A stretch of DNA of 64,000 nt. Origin: Caloramator quimbayensis. GTDB lineage: Bacteria; Bacillota; Clostridia; Clostridiales; Caloramatoraceae. The notes under the pieces were generated by a model, which did not search any database, had not been told where the DNA came from, and saw only the letters and a program-made list of their open reading frames with translations. A program made the translations under genes and the position numbers. The stretch is from positions 220,942 through 284,941 of the forward strand of contig NZ_FUYH01000001.1 of assembly GCF_900167605.1 (NCBI RefSeq). Reading direction: 5' to 3'. Positions 46,476-54,754 of the stretch are shown piece by piece (within the stretch, counting starts at the first letter, position 1; the number at the start of each line of letters is the position of its first letter).

Positions 46476-47945
46476 TTAATATAGTATGTCCTCTATAATA
46501 GTTAATATTCTATTTATATACAAAAGAGGCTTTACCAGCCTATATACCTCGATTTTATATTTTTGCCCCATTACATCCTTTTTATCTACTGATTTTAATA
46601 TTATCTCCTCCTCTCCATCGTTATCAATATCGCAGACATCCTCAAGACACCTTACTTTATAGTTATATCTTCTTCCCGGGCGCTTTCCAAGGTTGTATAG
46701 CCTTTTTATTTTACCGTCTAAACCATAGATTTCAAGGTTTTGTACAGTACCACGGTTAAAGGTCATGTTGCTTCTAATTATGTGGGATACTATTATTAAA
46801 TCATCAAACTTTTTTATATTAGTAGCATTTTCAATATTTATATATTTTTTATTTAAAAATTTAAATTTATTGTTGACAAATTCATAAGTGTATAGTATAC
46901 TTTTACCATCCCCCTTCCCCATAACCTTTACGCTTCCGTCAATATAAAAGGTAATGGGAGTTATATCTTCTCCAAATTTACCAAAATATAATCTCTCTAA
47001 AGAAATTCCTTTCATTTTAAATATTTCTATGTTTCCATCCTTACCAAGAATAAGTGCTTCATCAAACCCGTCTTTATCTACATCACCGCATTTTAAGGAT
47101 ATTACATTTGATATTTTAACATCGCTGTTTCCGTATATTTTCCCGTTTTCATCAACAAGTACTATTTTCCCTGTTGGGCTTATGCCGCATAAATCCTTTG
47201 ATTTTATAAACTTTCCGCTGCATATGAACTGAAGAGGAAGATTTACTGTATAAAGATACTCTCCATAAAGATAGTTTTTTTCTATGCTTAGTTTGTATAC
47301 CTCTGTATATTTCAGCTTGTTTGATATTCTTATTAAATAATTTTTACCGCCTTTTTCGATTAGGGTTGTATATTTTCTTCCTAACGTCTTCATGTAAAGC
47401 TCATCCTGTGATAAACTCAAAAGCTTATCTCCCTCAAAGCTCTGGTAATATACATCGGAGGAATAAATCCTTTTAAGCCCTACAAGCCCTATATCGTTTA
47501 GTATAAAAAAGCTCAGCCACCTTATGCAGGATATTATGAGTAGTATATATGCTGCTGATTTTATATACTTTTTAGTCTCTAAAGCATCTTCCTTAGAATT
47601 TTTATATACTACCATTGTGTCTGAAGCTGCATCGTGAAGGGTTCTTACTTTTACGTCAAAGAGGGCATATATGTAGCCTATATAAAAAAAATCTGAAGCA
47701 AATCTTAGTATTTCTCTTTTCAGGCAGGTTTTAAAGTCATGCTTTGAAAGTTTAAGTTTTAAAGATATCATTCCAATAGTGCCGCCAAAAAAAGTAGCAC
47801 TTAACGTCCTATAGAGGAAAAATATAAGCAATAATGATATGTAGCCTGAAATTCTAAAGGGAGCAAGAAAGTAGTATAGCATATAAAAAATTATATAATC
47901 TATTAAAAAAGAGGCAACCCTTGAAACTATAAAAAGATATTTCAC
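46476..47945 (-). CDS. RDD-family membrane protein with extracytoplasmic FG-GAP-like region
   Basis: 489 residues. The RDD domain (1-115) has RVASFLIDYIIFYML and FGGTIGMISLKLKL...REILRF plus RTLHDAASDTMVV. A further membrane helix (about 126-147) precedes a large outside domain of beta repeats with calcium-binding-like loops GDVDKDGFDEALIL and DIDNDGEEEIIL, as in FG-GAP/VCBS propellers. The fusion is uncommon. It lies between spmB and the T-box. Role unknown. Confidence 0.8.
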   Translation of the reverse strand: MKYLFIVSRVASFLIDYIIFYMLYYFLAPFRISGYISLLLIFFLYRTLSATFFGGTIGMISLKLKLSKHDFKTCLKREILRFASDFFYIGYIYALFDVKVRTLHDAASDTMVVYKNSKEDALETKKYIKSAAYILLIISCIRWLSFFILNDIGLVGLKRIYSSDVYYQSFEGDKLLSLSQDELYMKTLGRKYTTLIEKGGKNYLIRISNKLKYTEVYKLSIEKNYLYGEYLYTVNLPLQFICSGKFIKSKDLCGISPTGKIVLVDENGKIYGNSDVKISNVISLKCGDVDKDGFDEALILGKDGNIEIFKMKGISLERLYFGKFGEDITPITFYIDGSVKVMGKGDGKSILYTYEFVNNKFKFLNKKYINIENATNIKKFDDLIIVSHIIRSNMTFNRGTVQNLEIYGLDGKIKRLYNLGKRPGRRYNYKVRCLEDVCDIDNDGEEEIILKSVDKKDVMGQKYKIEVYRLVKPLLYINRILTIIEDILY

Positions 47946-47989
47946 TCTATCACCCCTTATCTTTTATAGTTTTCCCAGTTTGCCTTTTA

Positions 47990-48508
47990 TTATCTAAAAA
48001 AATAGTAGCATATATAAACCGCTGCGAGGCTTCCAATAATATGTGCTATAAGAGATGCTTTAAGGCTGTGTCTTACATCCTTTACATTTACAGAGCCAAA
48101 ATATATGGATATGGTATAAAATATCGTCTCCGTAGAGCCCATCATAACCGCTGCTATTTTCCCTTCTATAGAATCAACTCCATACTGCTTCATCGTGTCG
48201 GTCATTACTCCAAGAGCTCCGCTTCCTGAAAGAGGCTTTATAAGTATCATAGGAATTACTCCCTCAGGTATTTTTAATATTTTTGAAAGCGGCTTTAAAG
48301 CATATATAAAATAATCCATTGCACCGGATTTTCTGAATATATCGATTGCAAAGAGCATAGTCAAAAGATAGGGAGCTATACTGTATACAGAAGAAAATCC
48401 CTCCTTCACTCCTTCTATAAAAGTTTCATATACCTTTACTTTTTTTATAAAAGAATAGATTAAAATAAAAAGAATTAATAGCGGCAGAAAATAAACTCCT
48501 ATGTTCAT
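47990..48508 (-). CDS. spmB: Spore maturation protein B
   Basis: 172 residues with four or five membrane helices and the Gate/nucleoside-recognition motif (ALGVMTDTMKQYGVDSIEGKIAAVMMGSTETIFYTISIYFGSV). SpmA and SpmB act together in spore core dehydration. Normally spmB follows spmA with little or no gap; here 412 bp of repeat sequence separate them. Confidence 0.95.
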   Translation of the reverse strand: MNIGVYFLPLLILFILIYSFIKKVKVYETFIEGVKEGFSSVYSIAPYLLTMLFAIDIFRKSGAMDYFIYALKPLSKILKIPEGVIPMILIKPLSGSGALGVMTDTMKQYGVDSIEGKIAAVMMGSTETIFYTISIYFGSVNVKDVRHSLKASLIAHIIGSLAAVYICYYFFR

Positions 48509-48920
48509 ACTATCCTCCTTTTTTGCAGGACAAGTTTTAGGGTTTTATATATACCATTTATTTGTGAGCCTTTTTTGGAGGTTCTGAAGGGACGGTTACT
48601 TATTTTAGATAATATCTGAGCATTTTTGTGGGACTTTTTAAGGTTTTTCAGGGGACAGTTACTTATTTATTTTAATTAATTATTTTTAGAGGTATCATTC
48701 CCCCTAATTTGTTTGTGAATTATCAATAATAATTAACTGTCCCCCACAACCTCTTATCTTCACTTGATACCTTATTTGCGCATTATTTATGCGAAATAAG
48801 CAGCTGTCCTTCAAGAAAGTCGGAGAAAAGTTTATAATCTTTTCATATATAAAATATAATAAGTAACAGTGCATGACTAAAAAATAGCCACAACGACGGA
48901 ATGAAAAAGTTTGTCACTTG
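48509..48920. other. Repeat-rich insertion between spmA and spmB
   Basis: Contains a partial MITE left end at about 48589, a second end at 48651, inverted partial ends near 48729, 48793 and 48859, and repeat copy 4 at 48909. No gene. Confidence 0.7.
48589..48745. repeat. Nested, decayed MITE copies
   Basis: GGGACGGTTACTTATTTTAG at 48589 matches the intact MITE at 49539 through its first ~40 bp. GGGGACAGTTA (48651) and TAACTGTCCCC (48734) form another inverted pair. Decayed right ends occur at about 48793-48811 and 48859-48873. Confidence 0.65.
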
Positions 48921-48935
48921 TCAACTATGTGGCAC
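48909..48935 (+). repeat. Interspersed 27-bp repeat, copy 4
   Basis: Core TTTGTCACTTGTCAACTATG followed by TGGCAC. The stop codon and last three codons of spmA (VPHS) lie inside the repeat, so the C-terminus of SpmA has been rewritten by it. Confidence 0.8.
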
Positions 48936-49514
48936 TTTTCTGCTTCTAAATATAGCATTAGAAACAAGACCAGCTATAAGGGCTATTAGCGTAGTGATTA
49001 TCGTCGGGAGTATTATATCCGATGGATCCTTTGCATTAAGGCCTGCCCTTATTGAAATTACGGTTGCAGGCAGAAGCTGAACACACGCACCGTTTATTAT
49101 TATGAAGGTTATCATATAATCAGAAGCCCTCTCCTTTACAGGGTTTATGCTTTGAAGCTCCTTCATTGCCTTTATTCCAAAGGGAGTTGCAGCATTCGAA
49201 AGCCCCATCATATTAGTAGCAATATTCATTACTATGCTTCCGAGGGCTTTTTTGTTTTTCTTCTCAAGATTAGGAAATAAAATCCTCATAACTGGTGAGA
49301 GAATCTTTGCCAAAGCATCTACAATTCCAGATTTTTCACAAAGTTTCATAATTCCCGACCATACAGCCATAATTCCAAGAAGGGCCATTAAAAGCTCAAT
49401 AGAGTTTTGTGCAGAATCGGTCATCGCCTGCAATAAACCTTTCGTATCTCCCTTTATCATAAAGGTTAAGATCCCTGCCGATAATATCACAAACCATATA
49501 ATGTTTATCATCAC
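48921..49514 (-). CDS. spmA: Spore maturation protein A
   Basis: 197 residues with Gate/nucleoside-recognition motif (MGLSNAATPFGIKAMKELQ) and membrane helices, ATG with GGAGG site. The C-terminal residues KVPHS and the stop codon come from repeat copy 4. The rest is of normal composition. It partners SpmB in spore dehydration and heat resistance. Confidence 0.95.
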   Translation of the reverse strand: MMINIIWFVILSAGILTFMIKGDTKGLLQAMTDSAQNSIELLMALLGIMAVWSGIMKLCEKSGIVDALAKILSPVMRILFPNLEKKNKKALGSIVMNIATNMMGLSNAATPFGIKAMKELQSINPVKERASDYMITFIIINGACVQLLPATVISIRAGLNAKDPSDIILPTIITTLIALIAGLVSNAIFRSRKVPHS

Positions 49515-49538
49515 TTGCCTCCTAATTTATATTGATTT

Positions 49539-49705
49539 GAGGGACAGTTACTTATTTTAGATAATATATATACATTTTTAGTAGACAATTAGTGTGAAAA
49601 TGTTTCTTCTCCTTTTTTGGTTCCTATAACCATAGATGAATAAAAGAGTAAAAAATATCTCCCCTAATTTACGTATGATTTATATAAAATAAGTAACTGT
49701 CCCTC
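49539..49705. mobile_element. Miniature inverted-repeat element (MITE), 167 bp
   Basis: Perfect 21-bp terminal inverted repeats (left begins GAGGGACAGTTACTTATT) flank an AT-rich non-coding centre. No transposase is inside. A further outward copy of the end (AATAAGTAACTGTCCCT) lies at 49744-49760. Related decayed ends sit between spmA and spmB. Confidence 0.8.
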
Positions 49706-49799
49706 GGATACTCGGATATATAATTTGTCTGTAAAATATTTATAATAAGTAACTGTCCCTCCTAACCTCCTAATTTTTAACGAAATCTGTAATCAATTA

Positions 49800-49826
49800 G
49801 TTTGTCACTTGTCAACTGGGTGGCAC
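49800..49826 (+). repeat. Interspersed 27-bp repeat, copy 5
   Basis: Core TTTGTCACTTGTCAACTGGG followed by TGGCAC, same variant as copies 2 and 3. Confidence 0.8.
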
Positions 49827-49987
49827 CTTTCTAATTATTTTTATGTAATAGGACGATATAATATTATAGGTAGAAATTTTTTAATTAATATGCAATTTAC
49901 AATTGATTAATGTTTCTAAACATTTTATGTGTTACAATAAAAACAAAAGGGTAATGTAATAAAGAGGGCATCTTTTTTGGAGGTGTT

Positions 49988-50461
49988 ATGATGATTTATA
50001 AACCCGACGAAGTCTCTAACTTAAAAAAGGGCAAGCAAATATATGTCGAGATTAAGGAAGGAGATGTAAGAATTTTAAGAAGAAATTATTGCGGAGTTTA
50101 TGAGCTTTATCATAAAAACAACAATAAAAGAATTGAATACTTCGAAGACTTAAACCTGTTTAAAAACAGATACGGCTCCTTAAAAAAGAAATTCCCTTTA
50201 TACAATCTATCCCGTCAAAGGCTGGATATATATTCAATAGCAGAGTCATCATCTATTAAGGATTTATTAAAATGGTTTCAGGAATATGGAAAGGTATCCC
50301 TTATAAGGACAGATAAATACGAAGATATTGAAATCGATTATTATGATTTTGTATCAGATACAGAAAATACCCTTTCAAATTTTCAAATCATAAAAAGTGA
50401 AACTGATTTTACTATAAACATATCAATTAAAAATGAGAGCAAAATCAAAAAAGCGGTATAA
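49988..50461 (+). CDS. Small protein of unknown function
   Basis: 157 residues with two adjacent ATG codons after TTGGAGG. It is highly charged with mixed strands and helices: KGKQIYVEIKEGDVRILRRNYCGVYELYHKNN, LLKWFQEYGKVSLIRTDKYEDIEIDYYDF. No signal peptide or known motif. Convergent with the HerA-like gene and sharing a terminator with it. Unknown family. Confidence 0.65.
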   Translation: MMIYKPDEVSNLKKGKQIYVEIKEGDVRILRRNYCGVYELYHKNNNKRIEYFEDLNLFKNRYGSLKKKFPLYNLSRQRLDIYSIAESSSIKDLLKWFQEYGKVSLIRTDKYEDIEIDYYDFVSDTENTLSNFQIIKSETDFTINISIKNESKIKKAV

Positions 50462-50479
50462 AGAAATTCTTTATACCGC
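50453..50479. terminator. Shared terminator of two convergent genes
   Basis: GCGGTATAAAGAA and its complement form a 13-bp perfect stem over one base, overlapping the stop codons of both genes. Confidence 0.8.
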
Positions 50480-52312
50480 ACTTTCATAGCACTGTCCAAA
50501 AATAGTGCTGCTTTTTCTTATATAGCCCATATCAACTAAAGCCTCAAGGCTGCTTTTTAAATCTTCAATATCCCTAATTCCTGCCGAATTTAGATTTTTA
50601 AGAACGCTTAAAAGGTCATTAGGATAGATAGGCAGATGATCTTTAATATCTTTAAAAAGTTCCTCATACTTTTTGCTATTCATGTTTAAAAGCTCATCAA
50701 AGGGGTTTTCAGTATGAACGCTTGTGGTTTTTGCCATCCTTATTCTAACCGCAACAGTTCTTCCGAATATTGCCGAGGAAATAAAAGTATCTCCGGATTG
50801 TAAGTAAGGAAGACGCTTTGCCTCCTCAGATGTAATGTCCGTCTCCTCCTTTATAGTATCTATATCCGAAGCCCTGACGGTCCTGAATACGAGCTTTGTA
50901 TTCAGCTGTGCCGTAACGGTTTCATCTAAAAGCGCAGGCCTTTGGGTTGCAAGTATTAAAAACACACCGTACTTTCTCCCCTCCTGAGCGATTTCCTTAA
51001 TCACTGATTTTGCCGATGTATCATAGCCCTTTGGGACAAAGTTGTGGCACTCATCAAAGGCTATTATAAAAGGAGGAAAATAATCGAGAGACTCCCCGAG
51101 CTGAAGCCCATCCCTGTAATCCCTTCTTTTATGATAAAGGGAGGTTATAACATAGGATGAGAATACATTCATTATTTTAAGCGGCCCCTGCACCACAGCA
51201 GTTTTGCCCTGCATAAGACAGTTTTCTATCTCCCTTATATCATTGGTAAAAAGGCCTTCCTTGTTAAGCCTTTGAAGCCTCCAAAGTATTCCGTTTACCG
51301 ACTGTGCTGGAAGGGTACCGTATTTTTTATAAATATCAACCATCCTTTTATATCTATCCTGCTCAACGCTGTCCACAGCATTATTTAAAAGTTCTACTAT
51401 TCTTCTCTCGTTTCCTATTTCCTGTGCCTCTTTTAGTATCATAAGCCTCTCTTCAAAGCTGTAGTAAGTATCACCCTTCTTGTGGAGCTGCTCTACCACC
51501 GACATCATAGGCTCAGTAAAGCTTCCAGGGGATGCTGCTGATAGTATTGCCGAAAGGTCCCTTACGCTTAGGTTTGAAAATTTAATGCCAACATGGCGGC
51601 CTATCTGAAGACATTTAAATTTATCCTTAAAATCCGTTCTATACTTAGATTCTAATTTGTCAAAGGGAGTTGAAAAATCCATTTCATAGTGGGGATCGAG
51701 AACTATTGTAGGAATAGAAAGTTTCATAATCTCCTCAAGTATTACCCTCATTCCAAAGGATTTTCCAGAGCCTGAGCCCCCGAATATTCCAATGTGGGGA
51801 TACTGCTGCATAGATTTTATATCGAATATAAAAGGAATGCCGCTTTGATTTTTTACTTTCCCATTTTGAAGAAGGCATAGCAAATCCCTGTATTTATTAT
51901 CAATAGTATCATCAAGCTCCTCAGTACTTTTTACAACCCCAAGTACAAGACCTCTTTCAGGAGAGGATTTTACCAAAAGGTCCTTTACCTCATCAAAGGA
52001 AGGATATCTGACCTTAGAGCCGACAGTTACAGGGTATTGAGCCTCAACTATCAAATTCAGCCTCGCAATATATATAGTGTTTTCATCTATATTATACCCA
52101 AGGGCCCTGAGGGATTCTAAAACATTGTTGTCTCCCATTTCACCGTTTATATTAAAGGGAATATATTTGTTATAGGAAGAAGTTTCAACAACCTCCCCCA
52201 AAAGACTTCCCAAATTTTCATCCTCAATTATAAGTATCTGATTTATTTTAAAAGGTTTACTATCTGATACAACATAAACTTCCTGCTGGTTTGTAATACC
52301 TGCAACCTTCAT
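50471..52312 (-). CDS. herA: HerA-type DNA translocase ATPase
   Basis: 613 residues. An N-terminal HAS-barrel (about 1-110: QEVYVVSDSKPF..., PVTVGSKVRYPSF) precedes a DUF87/FtsK-like motor with Walker A GIFGGSGSGKSFG, Walker B FIIAFDECHNF, the arginine-finger-like region ATQRPALLDETVTAQLNTKLVFR and the C-terminal GDTFISSAIFGRTVAVRIR brace. HerA forms hexamers that work with the NurA nuclease in DNA end resection in archaea and some bacteria. Its partner lies next to it on the same strand. Confidence 0.92.
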   Translation of the reverse strand: MKVAGITNQQEVYVVSDSKPFKINQILIIEDENLGSLLGEVVETSSYNKYIPFNINGEMGDNNVLESLRALGYNIDENTIYIARLNLIVEAQYPVTVGSKVRYPSFDEVKDLLVKSSPERGLVLGVVKSTEELDDTIDNKYRDLLCLLQNGKVKNQSGIPFIFDIKSMQQYPHIGIFGGSGSGKSFGMRVILEEIMKLSIPTIVLDPHYEMDFSTPFDKLESKYRTDFKDKFKCLQIGRHVGIKFSNLSVRDLSAILSAASPGSFTEPMMSVVEQLHKKGDTYYSFEERLMILKEAQEIGNERRIVELLNNAVDSVEQDRYKRMVDIYKKYGTLPAQSVNGILWRLQRLNKEGLFTNDIREIENCLMQGKTAVVQGPLKIMNVFSSYVITSLYHKRRDYRDGLQLGESLDYFPPFIIAFDECHNFVPKGYDTSAKSVIKEIAQEGRKYGVFLILATQRPALLDETVTAQLNTKLVFRTVRASDIDTIKEETDITSEEAKRLPYLQSGDTFISSAIFGRTVAVRIRMAKTTSVHTENPFDELLNMNSKKYEELFKDIKDHLPIYPNDLLSVLKNLNSAGIRDIEDLKSSLEALVDMGYIRKSSTIFGQCYESAV

Positions 52313-52323
52313 AAAATCCCTCC

Positions 52324-53274
52324 TTATCTTTTGCTCCTCTTAGGATTTAGAATTCTTTCTCTTATATCCCTGCTTATTGCACTCTCAACTAAAGATTTTA
52401 CCATATCATCGGTTATTTTTACTTCCTTATCCACAACATCCAGCCAAAAGGGAATGCCCCTTCCCTTTAGAGGAGTTAAGGTGTATATTAAATCGCAGTA
52501 GGAAAGTGCCTCCTCATACTGCTCCTCAATAAAGTCAAGCCCTGCAACCTGAGGATCTTCAGATAACCTTATATAACAGGATTTTATTCCGCTCTCTGTT
52601 TTTTTAGTTTTTATATTCCCCTCAAGCAAAAGCATCTCTCCCATATTTAAAAGCCCAAAGAGCAAATCCCTGTCATAAAAGGTTTCGCAGCCTATATTAA
52701 TTTTGCTTCCTATTATATTTATAATATCCTTTGTTTTAACTTCTTCAGTAACTCCTATTATTATTTTATTTTTTATTACAGCCTTTCTCTTAAATTTTTC
52801 CCATTCGCTGCTGCAGTCAATGCTGTAGTGCATTAAAGAGCCATCCATAAGTATAACCTTAGATTGAAACTTATCAATAGCAATTGTTGCTGCTTCAATC
52901 TCGAGCCTCGACATCATAGCCCTTCTTCTTGCCTCATCCCCTATCTGCCCATCATCCTCTTCAAATAAAGGAACATAAACATCCTGCAGAATTATATCTT
53001 CCTTTTCCTTAGTTGATTTTGACAGAGCCTGAATTATTGAGATGTAATGGGGATAAAGTCCTCCATAGCTGTTAATAGAGCCGTCAACCCCCACTATCCC
53101 GCAGCCTAAGGTCTGCTTTTCTATTTCGTCCTCATGAAGCTTTTTAAGCTTTATTGGATTTCCTGTTATATCAAACAAAACATTTTTAATTTTTTCTTTA
53201 TCTATTTTCTCATATCTTTCTTTAAATTTATAATCTATTGAAGAAAGTTTCTGCTTTAGCAATGAATAATCCAT
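52324..53274 (-). CDS. nurA: NurA-type nuclease
   Basis: 316 residues from ATG 53274 (GGGGTGAG upstream); the longer ORF adds an unsupported leader. The NurA catalytic acids lie in IVGVDGSINSYGG and VILMDGSLMHYS, with further acid residues near IGDEARRRAMMSRLEIEAATIAI. It is a 5'-3' exonuclease/endonuclease that works with HerA. 12 bp separate it from herA, so both are co-transcribed. Defence or repair are both possible. Confidence 0.9.
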   Translation of the reverse strand: MDYSLLKQKLSSIDYKFKERYEKIDKEKIKNVLFDITGNPIKLKKLHEDEIEKQTLGCGIVGVDGSINSYGGLYPHYISIIQALSKSTKEKEDIILQDVYVPLFEEDDGQIGDEARRRAMMSRLEIEAATIAIDKFQSKVILMDGSLMHYSIDCSSEWEKFKRKAVIKNKIIIGVTEEVKTKDIINIIGSKINIGCETFYDRDLLFGLLNMGEMLLLEGNIKTKKTESGIKSCYIRLSEDPQVAGLDFIEEQYEEALSYCDLIYTLTPLKGRGIPFWLDVVDKEVKITDDMVKSLVESAISRDIRERILNPKRSKR

Positions 53275-53551
53275 CTTCTCACCCCATAACAACATTTTAA
53301 TACAAAAAATTAATAATTTCATTAAGTATATTTTTGTTAATAAAATTAAAGTTTTTTGGATTTTATACTATTAATTAAGAAATTTTAACACATATTGTCA
53401 GAAATTTGAAGGCTTATTTTTAGTAATGCAATTTTTTACAGCCTTTGTAAAAGAATTTTTTCTCTTATTGCAATTAACATTGCCATTTTCTAAATAGTCT
53501 GTATATTTATTTAAAAATGTTAATTTTTATAGAAATTTTCATTTTTGATAT
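53275..53551. other. Divergent intergenic region, nurA and abrB
   Basis: About 280 bp without a gene, very AT-rich. It should hold the nurA promoter on the minus strand; no clear elements were assigned. Confidence 0.4.
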
Positions 53552-53580
53552 TGACTTTAATTGGTAGTTTTGTTATTATC
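53552..53580 (+). promoter_or_regulatory. Sigma-A-type promoter of abrB
   Basis: TTGACT (53552-53557) and TATTAT (53575-53580) lie 17 bp apart, about 40 bp before the start codon. Confidence 0.75.
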
Positions 53581-53620
53581 TTAATAGAATATGTCGAAGC
53601 ATGTTGAAGGAGGGGAAAAA

Positions 53621-53863
53621 ATGAAATCAACAGGTATAGTAAGAAGAGTAGATGAACTTGGAAGAGTTGTTATTCCAATCGAACTTAGAAGAACTCTTGA
53701 AATTGGTGAAAAGGACGCCCTTGAAATCTACGTTGATGGCGAACAGATAATATTAAAGAAATATCAGCCAGCATGCATTTTCTGCGGAGATGCAAGAGAC
53801 GTTATAAACTTCAAAGGCAAGAATATATGCAAAGCTTGTCTTGCTGAATTAAAAGAAGACTAA
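53621..53863 (+). CDS. abrB: AbrB/SpoVT-family transition-state regulator with C-terminal zinc ribbon
   Basis: 80 residues from ATG 53621 (AAGGAGGGG site); an earlier in-frame ATG adds a meaningless leader. The N-terminal swapped-hairpin DNA-binding domain is MKSTGIVRRVDELGRVVIPIELRRTL. The C-terminal half holds two Cys pairs (CIFC and CKAC), as in clostridial AbrB homologues, probably a zinc or Fe site. It should regulate transition-state and sporulation genes. It lies alone with its own promoter and terminator. Confidence 0.94.
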   Translation: MKSTGIVRRVDELGRVVIPIELRRTLEIGEKDALEIYVDGEQIILKKYQPACIFCGDARDVINFKGKNICKACLAELKED

Positions 53864-53876
53864 TCTACATAAAAGG

Positions 53877-53908
53877 CTGTGCACTAAATAATTAGTGCAC
53901 AGTTTTTT
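53877..53908 (+). terminator. Terminator of abrB
   Basis: CTGTGCACTAA and TTAGTGCACAG with a 4-base loop, followed by TTTTTTT. Confidence 0.9.
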
Positions 53909-54753
53909 TATTCTATATCTATGCTGTATTTATAAACCTCTGATTTTGGAAGGTTTCTCTCCTTTGCAACCCTTTTTACTGCGTCCTTCTTTGAAAGTCC
54001 TTCATTAATATACATCATTATATGTTCTTCCACTGATATTTTTTCAAACTCCTGCATTTTTTCCATTTCCATTTCTTTTTTGCTCTTTCCCTCAAGAACT
54101 ATTACATATTCTCCGAGGGGCTTTTTTTCTTTATATATTTCAATTGCCTCGCTTAAAGTGCATCTTATTATCTCCTCATACTTTTTAGTAAGCTCCCTGC
54201 AAAGGGCAATCCTTCTGTCTCCGAAATTTGAATACAAATCCTCGAGGGTTCTTATAAGCTTATGGGGAGCCTCGTAGAATATTATTGTCCTCTCCTCATC
54301 TAAAAGATTTGAAAGCCTTTCTCTCCTTCCCTTCTTATCCGTTGGAAGAAATCCTTCAAATACGAATCTTGCCGTTGAAATGCCCGATACAACAAGACCA
54401 TATATAAGCGCAGCAGGCCCTGGTATAAGATATACTTTTATTTCATTTTCAATGGCTAATTTTACAAGTCCCTCCCCTGGGTCTGATATTCCCGGAGTTC
54501 CCGCATCAGTAACAAGGGCTATGTTTTTTCCGCTCAAAGCCTCCTTAATTAGTTTTTCACCGCTCTCTATCTTGTTATGTTCATGATAGCTTATAAGAGG
54601 CTTTTTAATTTCAAAATGATTTAAAAGCTTTAAAGTCTGCCTTGTATCCTCTGCAGCGATTATATCAACGCTTTTTAAGGTATTTAAAGCTCTTATTGAT
54701 ATATCTTCAAGATTTCCAATTGGAGTTGCAACAAGATATATTGTACCTGTCAT
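53908..54753 (-). CDS. rsmI: 16S rRNA (cytidine(1402)-2'-O)-methyltransferase
   Basis: 281 residues. Tetrapyrrole-methylase-like fold with TIYLVATPIGNLEDISIRAL, the SAM-site GTPGISDPGEGLV and FYEAPHKL. It is full length. The stop codon falls in the shared terminator region with abrB. The next gene ends one base before it, as in yabB-yabC of Bacillus. Confidence 0.96.
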   Translation of the reverse strand: MTGTIYLVATPIGNLEDISIRALNTLKSVDIIAAEDTRQTLKLLNHFEIKKPLISYHEHNKIESGEKLIKEALSGKNIALVTDAGTPGISDPGEGLVKLAIENEIKVYLIPGPAALIYGLVVSGISTARFVFEGFLPTDKKGRRERLSNLLDEERTIIFYEAPHKLIRTLEDLYSNFGDRRIALCRELTKKYEEIIRCTLSEAIEIYKEKKPLGEYVIVLEGKSKKEMEMEKMQEFEKISVEEHIMMYINEGLSKKDAVKRVAKERNLPKSEVYKYSIDIE

Positions 54754-54754
54754 T

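Larger units (their letters stand above)
49515..49987. other. Intergenic region with MITE, repeat copy 5 and a possible operator
   Basis: 473 bp. It contains the intact MITE (49539-49705), a third end at 49744, repeat copy 5 at 49800, and a palindrome TGTTTCTAAACA (49911-49922) upstream of the plus-strand gene at 49988 that could be an operator. Confidence 0.65.
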
